This document shows, piece after piece, positions 1 through 4,428 of a stretch of DNA of 5,193 nucleotides; positions within the stretch are counted from its first letter, which is position 1, and each line of letters opens with the position of its first letter. Under the pieces are notes generated by a model, which was not told the origin of the DNA, did no database searches, and saw nothing but the letters and a program-made list of their open reading frames with translations. Position numbers and translations under genes: made by a program. The stretch is from the NCBI GenBank assembly GCA_900770325.1, contig CAAGKE010000260.1, positions 1-5,193 of the forward strand. The letters run 5' to 3'. This stretch comes from Lachnospiraceae bacterium. Its GTDB lineage: Bacteria; Bacillota; Clostridia; Lachnospirales; Lachnospiraceae.

Positions 1-126
1 CGTGGCCGCTTGCCGGAGGAAAAGGAAAAAAAGCGCCTGACAGACGCCCTTTTGCGCCGGGGCTTTTCCTGGGGAGACGTGAAGTCCGCCTGGAGCCGCC
101 TGGGAGAGGCGACCTGGGAGGATTGA
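1..126 (+). CDS. recX: RecX, C-terminal end (partial)
   Basis: These are the last 41 codons and the TGA stop of a gene that enters from the left edge. The visible tail contains KKRLTDALLRRGFSWGDVK, which fits the last three-helix repeat of the RecX family (an Arg-Arg-Gly-Phe turn followed by a helix ending in Ile/Val-Lys). RecX binds RecA filaments and modulates recombination and SOS activity in the cytoplasm; this is known of the family and cannot be tested on the fragment. The gene faces the minus-strand DUF6809-like frame, which runs antisense through all of the visible recX. No terminator hairpin lies beyond its stop. The call rests on a short fragment; an unrelated helical protein is possible but less likely. 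Confidence 0.72.
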   Translation, partial: RGRLPEEKEKKRLTDALLRRGFSWGDVKSAWSRLGEATWED

Positions 127-371
127 CCCCAGACCTCCCCGGCAAAGTCCGCGCCGAAGCGCAGACCGGCCCGAAAGGATTCCAGAACTTCCCACTGCCG
201 CATCTGATAGCTGAGCTCGTCATACCGCCGGAAAAAGTCTTTGCCCAAGGCGCGTTCGATCTGCGCCTCCATCCCGCAGAGGGCTTCCATGCCGCTCCGG
301 TATTCCGCGTTTTTCGGCGGAGCAAGCTGCTCGGTGCAGAAAAAGTGCAGGTCATCGAGAAATTGGTTCAT
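1..371 (-). CDS. DUF6809-like small protein, frame open to the window edge
   Basis: On the minus strand an ATG at 371-369 opens a frame of at least 123 codons with no stop before base 1. The start is well supported: GGGAGG (plus 378-383) lies six bases upstream. Residues 1-82 form a compact helical unit that begins MNQFLDDLHF and ends with FRAGLRFGADFAGEVW. The ending resembles the Phe-x-x-Gly-Phe-x-Leu-Gly-Ala signature that closes small clostridial proteins of the DUF6809 type, whose function is unknown. Those proteins normally stop about here, so residues 83 onward (Ser/Arg-rich, antisense to recX) look like a read-through tail or a lost stop rather than part of the fold. The gene is divergent from the XRE regulator and shares its operator region, so it is probably a regulatory target. 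The family assignment is from memory of the motif and is tentative; the existence of the gene is better supported than its name. Confidence 0.6.
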   Translation of the reverse strand, partial: MNQFLDDLHFFCTEQLAPPKNAEYRSGMEALCGMEAQIERALGKDFFRRYDELSYQMRQWEVLESFRAGLRFGADFAGEVWGQSSQVASPRRLQADFTSPQEKPRRKRASVRRFFSFSSGKRP

Positions 372-396
372 AGCGGTCCTCCCATGCGCACAATAT

Positions 397-411
397 TCAG
401 ATTAAATCTGA
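397..411. promoter_or_regulatory. Operator dyad 1 (TCAGATT-A-AATCTGA)
   Basis: This is a 15-bp dyad with perfect 7-base half-sites around a central A. Its inner end supplies the TG of the extended -10 element for the XRE gene. Size, symmetry and position fit a dimeric XRE-type repressor site, probably for the regulator encoded 43 bases downstream. The site is seen directly; the identity of the binding protein is inferred. Confidence 0.72.
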
Positions 412-417
412 TATCAT
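409..417 (+). promoter_or_regulatory. Extended -10 promoter for the XRE-rimO run
   Basis: TG-A-TATCAT is an extended -10 element (five of six bases match TATAAT). No good -35 box lies 17 bases upstream, which is tolerated by extended -10 promoters. Initiation would fall near base 424 and leave a leader of about 30 nt that includes the AAGGGG ribosome site. The element sits between the two operators, so bound repressor would occlude it. Confidence 0.5.
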
Positions 418-424
418 AATATCA
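416..424 (-). promoter_or_regulatory. Extended -10 promoter for the DUF6809-like gene
   Basis: On the minus strand the palindrome gives TG-A-TATTAT (five of six matches to TATAAT), overlapping the plus-strand -10 by two bases. Transcription would start near base 409 and give a leader of just under 40 nt before the ATG at 371. The two promoters are mirror images in the middle of the palindrome, so RNA polymerase probably cannot occupy both at once. Confidence 0.48.
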
Positions 425-436
425 GATTTAATCTGA
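422..436. promoter_or_regulatory. Operator dyad 2 (TCAGATT-T-AATCTGA)
   Basis: This has the same 7-base half-sites as operator 1 around a central T; the dyad centres are 25 bp apart. Its inner end supplies the TG of the minus-strand extended -10 element. Two identical sites flanking the promoter core suggest cooperative or symmetric repression of both divergent genes. Confidence 0.72.
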
Positions 437-453
437 AAAATCAAGGGGTTTCT

Positions 454-696
454 ATGCTGCATTTAGAAATATTTGGCGAACGCTTGCGAAAATTGCGAAA
501 AGAAAATAATATGGTGCTGGCAGATGTAGCAAAGCTGCTGGGAACCAGTAATACACAAATTGGAGACATGGAAAACGGAAAGTCCGGGACGAGCCTGGCA
601 CGGCTGGTTATGCTGGCCGAATACTTCCATGTCTCCACGGACTACCTGCTGGGTATCACCGATGATCCCACCTGGCGGGGCGGACCACTTGAATAA
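454..696 (+). CDS. XRE-family HTH transcriptional regulator
   Basis: This 80-residue cytoplasmic protein consists almost entirely of one Cro/C1-type helix-turn-helix domain (about residues 7-66). It opens with FGERLRKLRKENNMVLADVA and has LLGTSNTQIGDMENGKSGTS as helices 2-3 (recognition region near residues 31-40). The closing STDYLLGITDDP is the usual end of the HTH_3 fold. There is no effector or protease domain, so it should act as a small DNA-binding dimer. The ATG start is supported by AAGGGG at 443-448. Its 5' half is clearly less GC-rich than the neighbouring genes, a hint of separate ancestry. The two dyads upstream are its likely operators, which implies autoregulation. Its stop is 15 nt before the rimO start with no terminator between them, so the two are probably cotranscribed. 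Confidence 0.88.
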   Translation: MLHLEIFGERLRKLRKENNMVLADVAKLLGTSNTQIGDMENGKSGTSLARLVMLAEYFHVSTDYLLGITDDPTWRGGPLE

Positions 697-711
697 ACGG
701 AGGAAATCGAT

Positions 712-2034
712 TTGAGCTACAACGTATCATTCATTTCCCTGGGCTGCGCCAAAAACCAGGTGAACTGCGAGCAGATGATGGCCGCTGTCCAGGCCGCCGG
801 CCACAGCATCCAGGTGGACCCGGAGGGGGCCGACGTGGTGGTGGTGAACACCTGCGGCTTCCTGGCCTCCGCCTGTGAGGAGGCCATCGACAACATTCTG
901 GAGATGGCCCAGCTGAAAAAGGACGGCAAGGTGAAGAAAATTCTCGTCACCGGCTGTATGGCCCAGCGGTACAAGGAGGATGTTTTGCAGGAGCTGCCGG
1001 AGGTGGACGGCGTTCTGGGCACCGGCAGCTACGGCGACATCGCCCAGGCCATCGACGAGGTGATGGCCAAGGGCCTGCGGCCCTGCCACATCGGCAACAT
1101 CCACACCGCCATCCAAAGCGGCGAGCGCATTTTGTCCACGCCCCCCTGGTATGCCTATCTCCGCATCGCCGAGGGCTGCGACAACCACTGCGCCTACTGC
1201 ATCATCCCCTCCCTCCGGGGCAAGTTCCGCAGCCGCCCCATGGACGAGCTGCTGGACGAGGCGGCGGAGCTGGCCTCCGCCGGAGTGCAGGAGCTGCTGG
1301 TCATCGCCCAGGACATCACCCGCTACGGCACGGACCTCAACGGCGAACACCAGCTGGCAAAGCTGCTGCGGGAGCTGTGCAAGCTGGATTTCCATTGGAT
1401 TCGCCTCCACTATCTCTATCCTGACGAGATCACCGACGAGCTCATCGACACCATCGCGGCGGAGCCTAAGATCCTGCCCTATCTGGATATCCCTATCCAG
1501 CACTGCAACGATACTATTTTGAAGGCCATGAACCGCCGGGACACCAAGGCCAGCCTGACGGCCATGCTGACAAAGCTCCGGGCGCGCATCCCCGGCCTGG
1601 TGCTGCGGACCAGCATCATCTCCGGCCTGCCCTATGAGGACGAGGCCGCCTTTGAGGAGCTGTGCCAGTTCCTGCGGGAGATGAAGATCGAGCGGGCCGG
1701 CGTCTTCCCCTTCTCTCCCGAGGAGGGCACCCGCGCCGCCCAGATGGACCATGTGGACACGGAGGAGGCCCAGCGCCGGGCGGAGCTGCTGGTGGACGTC
1801 CAGTCCGACATCATTGACGAGTATAACGAGTCTCTCCTGGGCGAGACCCGGGAGGTCCTGTGCGAGGGCTTCGACAGTCAGGCCCAGATGTTCTTCGGCC
1901 GCAGCTACGCCGAATCCCCGGACATCGACGGCCGCATTTATTTCACCGCCGACGGCGAAGTGGCCCCCGGTACGTTTGTGGAGGTCCGCCTCACCGGCAC
2001 CATGGACGGCGAGCTGACCGGCGAGATGGATTGA
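712..2034 (+). CDS. rimO: Ribosomal protein S12 methylthiotransferase RimO
   Basis: RimO is a radical-SAM enzyme with two iron-sulfur clusters that adds a methylthio group to the conserved aspartate of ribosomal protein S12. The order is complete over 440 residues: an N-terminal methylthiotransferase domain with cluster ligands Cys12, Cys48 and Cys82 (GCAKN, NTCGF, TGCMA); a radical-SAM core with CxxxCxxC at Cys156/160/163 (EGCDNHCAYC) and the conserved YLDIPIQHCND; and a C-terminal TRAM domain from about residue 375. GRSYAESPDIDGRIYF in the TRAM part is typical of RimO rather than of the tRNA enzyme MiaB. The start is TTG at 712, chosen because GGAGG (699-703) lies eight bases upstream and the N-terminal beta strand follows at once. 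It sits just behind the XRE regulator and 28 nt before pgsA, an arrangement with pgsA that is common in Clostridia. Confidence 0.96.
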   Translation: MSYNVSFISLGCAKNQVNCEQMMAAVQAAGHSIQVDPEGADVVVVNTCGFLASACEEAIDNILEMAQLKKDGKVKKILVTGCMAQRYKEDVLQELPEVDGVLGTGSYGDIAQAIDEVMAKGLRPCHIGNIHTAIQSGERILSTPPWYAYLRIAEGCDNHCAYCIIPSLRGKFRSRPMDELLDEAAELASAGVQELLVIAQDITRYGTDLNGEHQLAKLLRELCKLDFHWIRLHYLYPDEITDELIDTIAAEPKILPYLDIPIQHCNDTILKAMNRRDTKASLTAMLTKLRARIPGLVLRTSIISGLPYEDEAAFEELCQFLREMKIERAGVFPFSPEEGTRAAQMDHVDTEEAQRRAELLVDVQSDIIDEYNESLLGETREVLCEGFDSQAQMFFGRSYAESPDIDGRIYFTADGEVAPGTFVEVRLTGTMDGELTGEMD

Positions 2035-2062
2035 AAAGCGCATGGAAGAAAGGAAGAAACAC

Positions 2063-2584
2063 ATGAATTTACCCAATAAATTAACTCTATTGCGCATTAT
2101 ATTGATTCCTGTATTCATGGTGGTGCTGTATTGGGGCTTCCCTGGCGCCTCCTGGGTGGCGCTTGCCATCTTCATCATCGCCAGCCTGACGGACCTGCTG
2201 GACGGTAAGATCGCCCGAAAGTACAACCTGGTGACGGACTTCGGCAAGTTCGCCGACCCCCTGGCGGACAAGATGCTGGTGACGGCCGCCATGCTGTGGT
2301 TCGTGGAGATCGGGCAGATGCCCGCCTGGGCCCTGCTCATCGTTATCTGCCGGGAATTCGCCGTCAGCGGCCTGCGGATGATCGCTGCCGACAAGGGCCG
2401 GGTCATCGCCGCCGGCTGGTCCGGCAAGGTGAAGACCGCCTCCACCATGGTGTGCATCGTGCTGATGTTCCTGCCTATCCCCACCATTGTGAACACTATC
2501 TGCGTCTGGGTCATCACCCTGACCACCCTGTACTCCGGCGTGGAGTACTTTATGAAAAACAAGGATGTCATCCAGTCCGTGTGA
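2063..2584 (+). CDS. pgsA: CDP-diacylglycerol-glycerol-3-phosphate 3-phosphatidyltransferase (PgsA)
   Basis: This membrane enzyme condenses CDP-diacylglycerol with glycerol-3-phosphate to phosphatidylglycerophosphate, the committed step to phosphatidylglycerol and cardiolipin. The CDP-alcohol phosphatidyltransferase signature D(x)2DG(x)2AR(x)8G(x)3D(x)3D is complete: Asp44, Asp47, Gly48, Ala51, Arg52, Gly61, Asp65 and Asp69. MNLPNKLTLLRI at the N terminus is characteristic of PgsA. The 173 residues, with hydrophobic segments near 7-25, 28-45, 70-98, 125-139 and 141-163, fit the family. The ATG at 2063 is preferred because AGGAAG (2051-2056) precedes it; an in-frame ATG at 2042 lacks a ribosome site and adds a charged stub the family does not have. 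Other CDP-alcohol transferases share the motif, but the N terminus and rimO linkage favour PgsA. Confidence 0.95.
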   Translation: MNLPNKLTLLRIILIPVFMVVLYWGFPGASWVALAIFIIASLTDLLDGKIARKYNLVTDFGKFADPLADKMLVTAAMLWFVEIGQMPAWALLIVICREFAVSGLRMIAADKGRVIAAGWSGKVKTASTMVCIVLMFLPIPTIVNTICVWVITLTTLYSGVEYFMKNKDVIQSV

Positions 2585-2611
2585 GCAAGCAGCGGAAAGG
2601 AAAGGGAACGG

Positions 2612-3097
2612 ATGTTTCGTGAAATGCGCAGAAAAAAGCAGGCGCTGACCGCTGAGGAGATCGCGGAGATCCTGAAGCGCAACACCTCCGGCGTGCTGGC
2701 GGTCAATGGCGACGGTGGATATCCCTATGCGGTGCCGCTGAGCTATGTATACCTGGATTCCAAGCTCTATTTTCACTGTGCCGGGACAGGCCATAAGCTG
2801 GAGAGCATTTTGAAAGATGGCAAAGTCTCTTTCTGCGTCATTGACCAGGACCAGGTCGTGGGCGAGGAGTATACCACGTATTTCAGAAGCGTGGTGGCCT
2901 TTGGCCGTGCCAGAGTTCTGGAAGGGGCGGAGAAGCTGCGGCCCTTGGTGGAGCTGTGCGAAAAATACTATCCCGGCCATCTGGAGCAGACCCGTCAAAA
3001 GGCAGAGGGTGCTCTGAAAAATGTCTGCATCGTAGAAGTTGCCATTGAGCACGTCACCGGCAAGACCGCTATGGAGCTGGTGAGGAAATCAGAATAA
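2612..3097 (+). CDS. Pyridoxamine 5'-phosphate oxidase-fold (NimA-like) flavoprotein
   Basis: The protein has 161 residues and is probably a cytoplasmic FMN-binding split beta-barrel. The N-terminal helix MRRKKQALTAEEIAEIL is followed by the strand SGVLAVNGDGGYPYAVPLSY (about residues 26-45), then YLDSKLYFHCAGTGHKLESI (47-66), where Gly-His-Lys sits at the expected phosphate/FMN contact, and KVSFCVID (71-78). This order is that of the pyridoxamine-oxidase-like family that includes the nitroimidazole-resistance reductases NimA-F. The physiological substrate of such chromosomal homologues is generally unknown, so neither drug resistance nor vitamin B6 oxidation should be assumed. The ATG is preceded by AAAGGG five bases away and follows pgsA by 27 nt, so it is probably the last gene of the rimO run. 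The hairpin just after its stop fits that. Confidence 0.85.
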   Translation: MFREMRRKKQALTAEEIAEILKRNTSGVLAVNGDGGYPYAVPLSYVYLDSKLYFHCAGTGHKLESILKDGKVSFCVIDQDQVVGEEYTTYFRSVVAFGRARVLEGAEKLRPLVELCEKYYPGHLEQTRQKAEGALKNVCIVEVAIEHVTGKTAMELVRKSE

Positions 3098-3107
3098 CGG
3101 AAAGAAC

Positions 3108-3131
3108 AGCCGCCGGGTTTTCCCGGCGGCT
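3108..3131. terminator. Hairpin terminator shared by two convergent genes
   Basis: A 10-bp GC-rich stem, AGCCGCCGGG (3108-3117) with CCCGGCGGCT (3122-3131), has a TTTT loop. On the plus strand it is followed by TATTCCTTT; on the minus strand by GTTCTTTCC. Both are only moderately U-rich, so strength is uncertain. It begins about 10 nt after the NimA-like stop, and its right edge overlaps the stop codon of the minus-strand gene. It therefore probably acts in both directions. Confidence 0.75.
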
Positions 3132-3963
3132 ATTCCTTTGCCCAGCGGCCGGAAAAGAGCCCTGGGTCCATGCCCCGGACCTGCACCACCTCCAGCAGGG
3201 GGCTGGCCGCCAGGTCCGCCACCGTCACCAGCCGTCCGCCGTCGCTGTCCAGATCAAAGCCCTGGCGAAGCCACGCGTACCAGGGCAGGTACGCGCATTG
3301 GACGGAGGAAAGGGGCGGCTCCGGCGATTTTTCGCCCCAAAGGCCGCTGAAAAACCCGTAGGGCACCTCCTGAAGATCCCGGAGGGCGGCGGCCACCGCC
3401 GCCTCCCGCTGCTCCGGGGCGGCGTCCCGGACCCGCAGCACCAGCAGGGTGGGATAGGTACGCCAGCTGTCCAGGGAGGCCGTGCCGCTGGCGGTGCCGG
3501 GCATGGCGGCCTCCAGGACCGTCCCGCTGTCCGTGACCAGGGCGGCGTGGCCGTGGCGCCACCCCAGGGTGTGGGTGGAGAAGGTGATGAGCAGGTCCCC
3601 GGGCTCCAGCGGCGCCAGCACGGCTGGGGAACCGGTCCGCTCCTCACAGGTGACGCCCAGGGGCAGCAGCGCCCGGCACTCCGCCTCCGGCGAGGTATGG
3701 AATGCCGCCTGGCAGGCAAGGATGTCCGCCGTCCGCCCCTCCGCCAGCAGCTGCCGGACAGCCAGGGGGGAAAGCCCGGTCTCCGCCGTGACAAGACTGG
3801 ATGCTTGGACCGACAGTTCCCCGTCATTTAATAGGGACGCCAGGTCCGTCGACGGCTCCGGGCAGGCGTAAAGAGGCCGCCGGTGGGCCCATACGGCCTG
3901 CAGCAGCCAGAGCAGCAGGAGCAAAGCGCAGAAAAAGCGCGCCAAACGCCGCAGCTGTGCCAA
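3130..3963 (-). CDS. Probable exported YiiX-like permuted papain-fold hydrolase
   Basis: This 277-residue protein starts at a TTG (3963-3961) behind a GGAGGGG ribosome site. The start yields a textbook signal peptide: basic RRLAR, a hydrophobic core of about 15 residues (FFCALLLLLWLL), then V-W-A as a likely signal peptidase site near residue 26. A helical region of unknown role follows (about 30-105). The C-terminal domain carries, in order, EPGDLLITF, GHAALVTDSGTVLEAA (His139, Glu151), SLDSWRTYPTLLVLRVR, VPYGFF and VQCAYLPWYAWL (Cys223), then a VADLAASPLLEVV tail. A catalytic His before the Cys is the circularly permuted order of the YiiX/YebB branch of the NlpC/P60 superfamily. That would make it a cell-envelope cysteine hydrolase or amidase; the substrate cannot be inferred. 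The in-frame ATG at 4101 is rejected because it lies inside the T-box leader. The gene has no obvious partner. Confidence 0.62.
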   Translation of the reverse strand: MAQLRRLARFFCALLLLLWLLQAVWAHRRPLYACPEPSTDLASLLNDGELSVQASSLVTAETGLSPLAVRQLLAEGRTADILACQAAFHTSPEAECRALLPLGVTCEERTGSPAVLAPLEPGDLLITFSTHTLGWRHGHAALVTDSGTVLEAAMPGTASGTASLDSWRTYPTLLVLRVRDAAPEQREAAVAAALRDLQEVPYGFFSGLWGEKSPEPPLSSVQCAYLPWYAWLRQGFDLDSDGGRLVTVADLAASPLLEVVQVRGMDPGLFSGRWAKE

Positions 3964-3986
3964 AATCTCGCGCTCCCCTCCAAAAA

Positions 3987-4003
3987 GATACAAATAGTGT
4001 ATC
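3987..4003. repeat. Short inverted repeat GATACA-N5-TGTATC
   Basis: A 6-base inverted repeat with a 5-base spacer lies just upstream of the ribosome site of the minus-strand YiiX-like gene. It could be an operator for that gene or form a weak hairpin in its leader. No convincing -10/-35 pair for that gene was found nearby (TACACT at plus 3996-4001 is the best -10 guess). A chance occurrence is possible. Confidence 0.3.
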
Positions 4004-4024
4004 CGCCAAGGAGAGAGTTCAGTC

Positions 4025-4053
4025 TTGACACGGCGGACGATTCCTGGTAATAT
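4025..4053 (+). promoter_or_regulatory. Sigma-A promoter of the T-box-cysE-cysS operon
   Basis: A perfect -35 box, TTGACA (4025-4030), is followed after 17 bases by TAATAT (4048-4053) preceded by TG at 4045-4046, an extended -10. Transcription should begin near base 4060, immediately before the T-box Stem I. A strong unregulated promoter fits a leader that regulates by attenuation downstream of initiation. Confidence 0.8.
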
Positions 4054-4059
4054 ACTGTG

Positions 4060-4312
4060 GTAATCCAAAGTGCGTGAGGAACGGAAAGAGTAACAGCTCA
4101 TCCAAAGGGCAGAGAGGGCGCGCCACCGGCTGTAAGCGTGCCCACGGCGGAAGCTGCGAAGTGCATCCGGGAGCGCGGGGCGTAATGGCCCCCGGTGAGG
4201 CCGCCGTTATCGGGCTGTCCGGCTGTTGGGCCGGCATGAGCGAATGCAAGAGTGGAACCGCGTGACTGCACGCCTCTTGTGCCCTGATGGGCGCGGGAGG
4301 CGTTTTTGTTTT
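4060..4312 (+). promoter_or_regulatory. T-box riboswitch, tRNA-Cys specific
   Basis: This leader RNA senses uncharged tRNA and allows read-through when cysteine-charged tRNA is scarce. Stem I runs from about 4071 to 4176. CAGCT (4094-4098) pairs with AGCTG (4152-4156) above a specifier loop formed by AGTA (4089-4092) opposite GAA (4158-4160), and the specifier triplet TGC (4162-4164) reads as a Cys codon. AGAGAG (4111-4116) and the pairing GGGC (4107-4110) with GCCC (4140-4143) form the distal part. The T-box core is AGAGTGGAACCGCG (4249-4262). Its antiterminator forms from CAAGAG (4247-4252) with CTCTTG (4274-4279) and GCGTG (4260-4264) with CACGC (4269-4273), leaving the TGGAACC bulge. The bulge UGGA is complementary to UCCA, matching the U73 discriminator of tRNA-Cys. 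cysE and cysS lie downstream. Stem II/III details were not resolved. Confidence 0.94.
4270..4312 (+). terminator. T-box intrinsic terminator
   Basis: A 15-bp stem pairs ACGCCTCTTGTGCCC (4270-4284) with GGGCGCGGGAGGCGT (4289-4303), including three G-U pairs, around a TGAT loop. It is followed by TTTTTGTTTT (4303-4312). The 5' arm shares bases 4270-4279 with the 3' side of the antiterminator, so the two structures exclude each other. It should terminate the transcript when tRNA-Cys is charged. Confidence 0.92.
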
Positions 4313-4331
4313 GCCAATGGAGGACCCTGTT

Positions 4332-4370
4332 ATGATGCTTTTCTCTGACCCCTGCCGATGTCGCCTGTAA
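4332..4370 (+). CDS. Short leader ORF with two Cys codons, MMLFSDPCRCRL
   Basis: A 12-codon ORF lies between the T-box terminator and cysE. It has its own good ribosome site, GGAGGA (4319-4324), seven bases before the ATG. Near its end it has Cys-Arg-Cys-Arg (codons TGC CGA TGT CGC), then Leu and TAA. Two cysteines in twelve residues directly upstream of a cysteine biosynthesis gene suggest a leader peptide whose translation senses Cys-tRNA, analogous in principle to the cysteine-rich uORF attenuators known in mycobacteria. An in-frame ATG at 4317 would make it 17 residues but overlaps the ribosome site. The ORF is 58 nt before cysE. It is a prediction: so short an ORF can arise by chance, although the ribosome site and Cys content together make that less likely. 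Confidence 0.5.
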   Translation: MMLFSDPCRCRL

Positions 4371-4384
4371 CGGGCGGCCGTCCC

Positions 4385-4420
4385 GCTCCGGCAAAATTTC
4401 GATTTTGTAGTAGAAGGAGC
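4385..4420 (+). promoter_or_regulatory. Possible Shine-Dalgarno-sequestering hairpin of cysE
   Basis: GCTCC (4385-4389) can pair with GGAGC (4416-4420), which contains most of the cysE ribosome site AAGGAG (4414-4419). Nested inside is a second hairpin, CAAAAT-TTCG-ATTTTG (4392-4407), with a UUCG tetraloop. Upstream, CGGG (4371-4374) can pair with CCCG (4382-4385) and would compete at one base. The layout could couple cysE translation to ribosome position on the leader ORF. The outer helix is only 5 bp, so this is a hypothesis. Confidence 0.35.
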
Positions 4421-4428
4421 AACACGAT

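Larger units (their letters stand above)
396..437. repeat. 42-bp perfect palindrome in the divergent promoter region
   Basis: The left arm TTCAGATTAAATCTGATAT (396-414) is the exact reverse complement of the right arm (419-437), with CATA (415-418) between them. Each arm also contains its own near-perfect dyad, so the structure is best read as two operators placed symmetrically rather than as a hairpin terminator. It is much more AT-rich than the flanking genes and lies between two start codons pointing away from each other. Confidence 0.93.

Noticed and set aside
123..419. A 98-codon plus-strand ORF after recX.
   Set aside because: It has no ribosome site and overlaps antisense the better supported minus-strand gene, which has a GGGAGG site six bases before its ATG.
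396..437. Reading the AT-rich palindrome as a transcription terminator for recX or the DUF6809-like gene.
   Set aside because: It lies upstream of both divergent starts, lacks a U-tract, and each arm is itself a dyad, all of which fit operators.
2042..2062. Earlier in-frame ATG for pgsA at 2042.
   Set aside because: There is no Shine-Dalgarno before it, whereas AGGAAG precedes the ATG at 2063 and the family starts at MNLPNKLT.
727..2706. A 659-codon open frame on the minus strand, antisense to rimO and pgsA.
   Set aside because: It is opposite two genes with complete catalytic motifs. GC-rich third positions remove stops on the opposite strand, and the product is His/Gly/Ala/Val-rich low-complexity sequence with no recognisable domain or ribosome site.
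2087..3052. A 321-codon minus-strand frame covering pgsA and the NimA-like gene.
   Set aside because: It is antisense to two convincing genes in the expected operon direction and has no domain signature; it is a codon-bias artefact.
3964..4101. N-terminal extension of the YiiX-like gene to an ATG at 4101.
   Set aside because: It would overlap the cysE operon promoter and T-box Stem I and would bury the signal peptide; the TTG at 3963 has a GGAGGGG site.
4074..4265. A 63-codon plus-strand ORF in the cysE upstream region.
   Set aside because: It lies entirely within the T-box Stem I to antiterminator RNA, whose base pairing explains the sequence.
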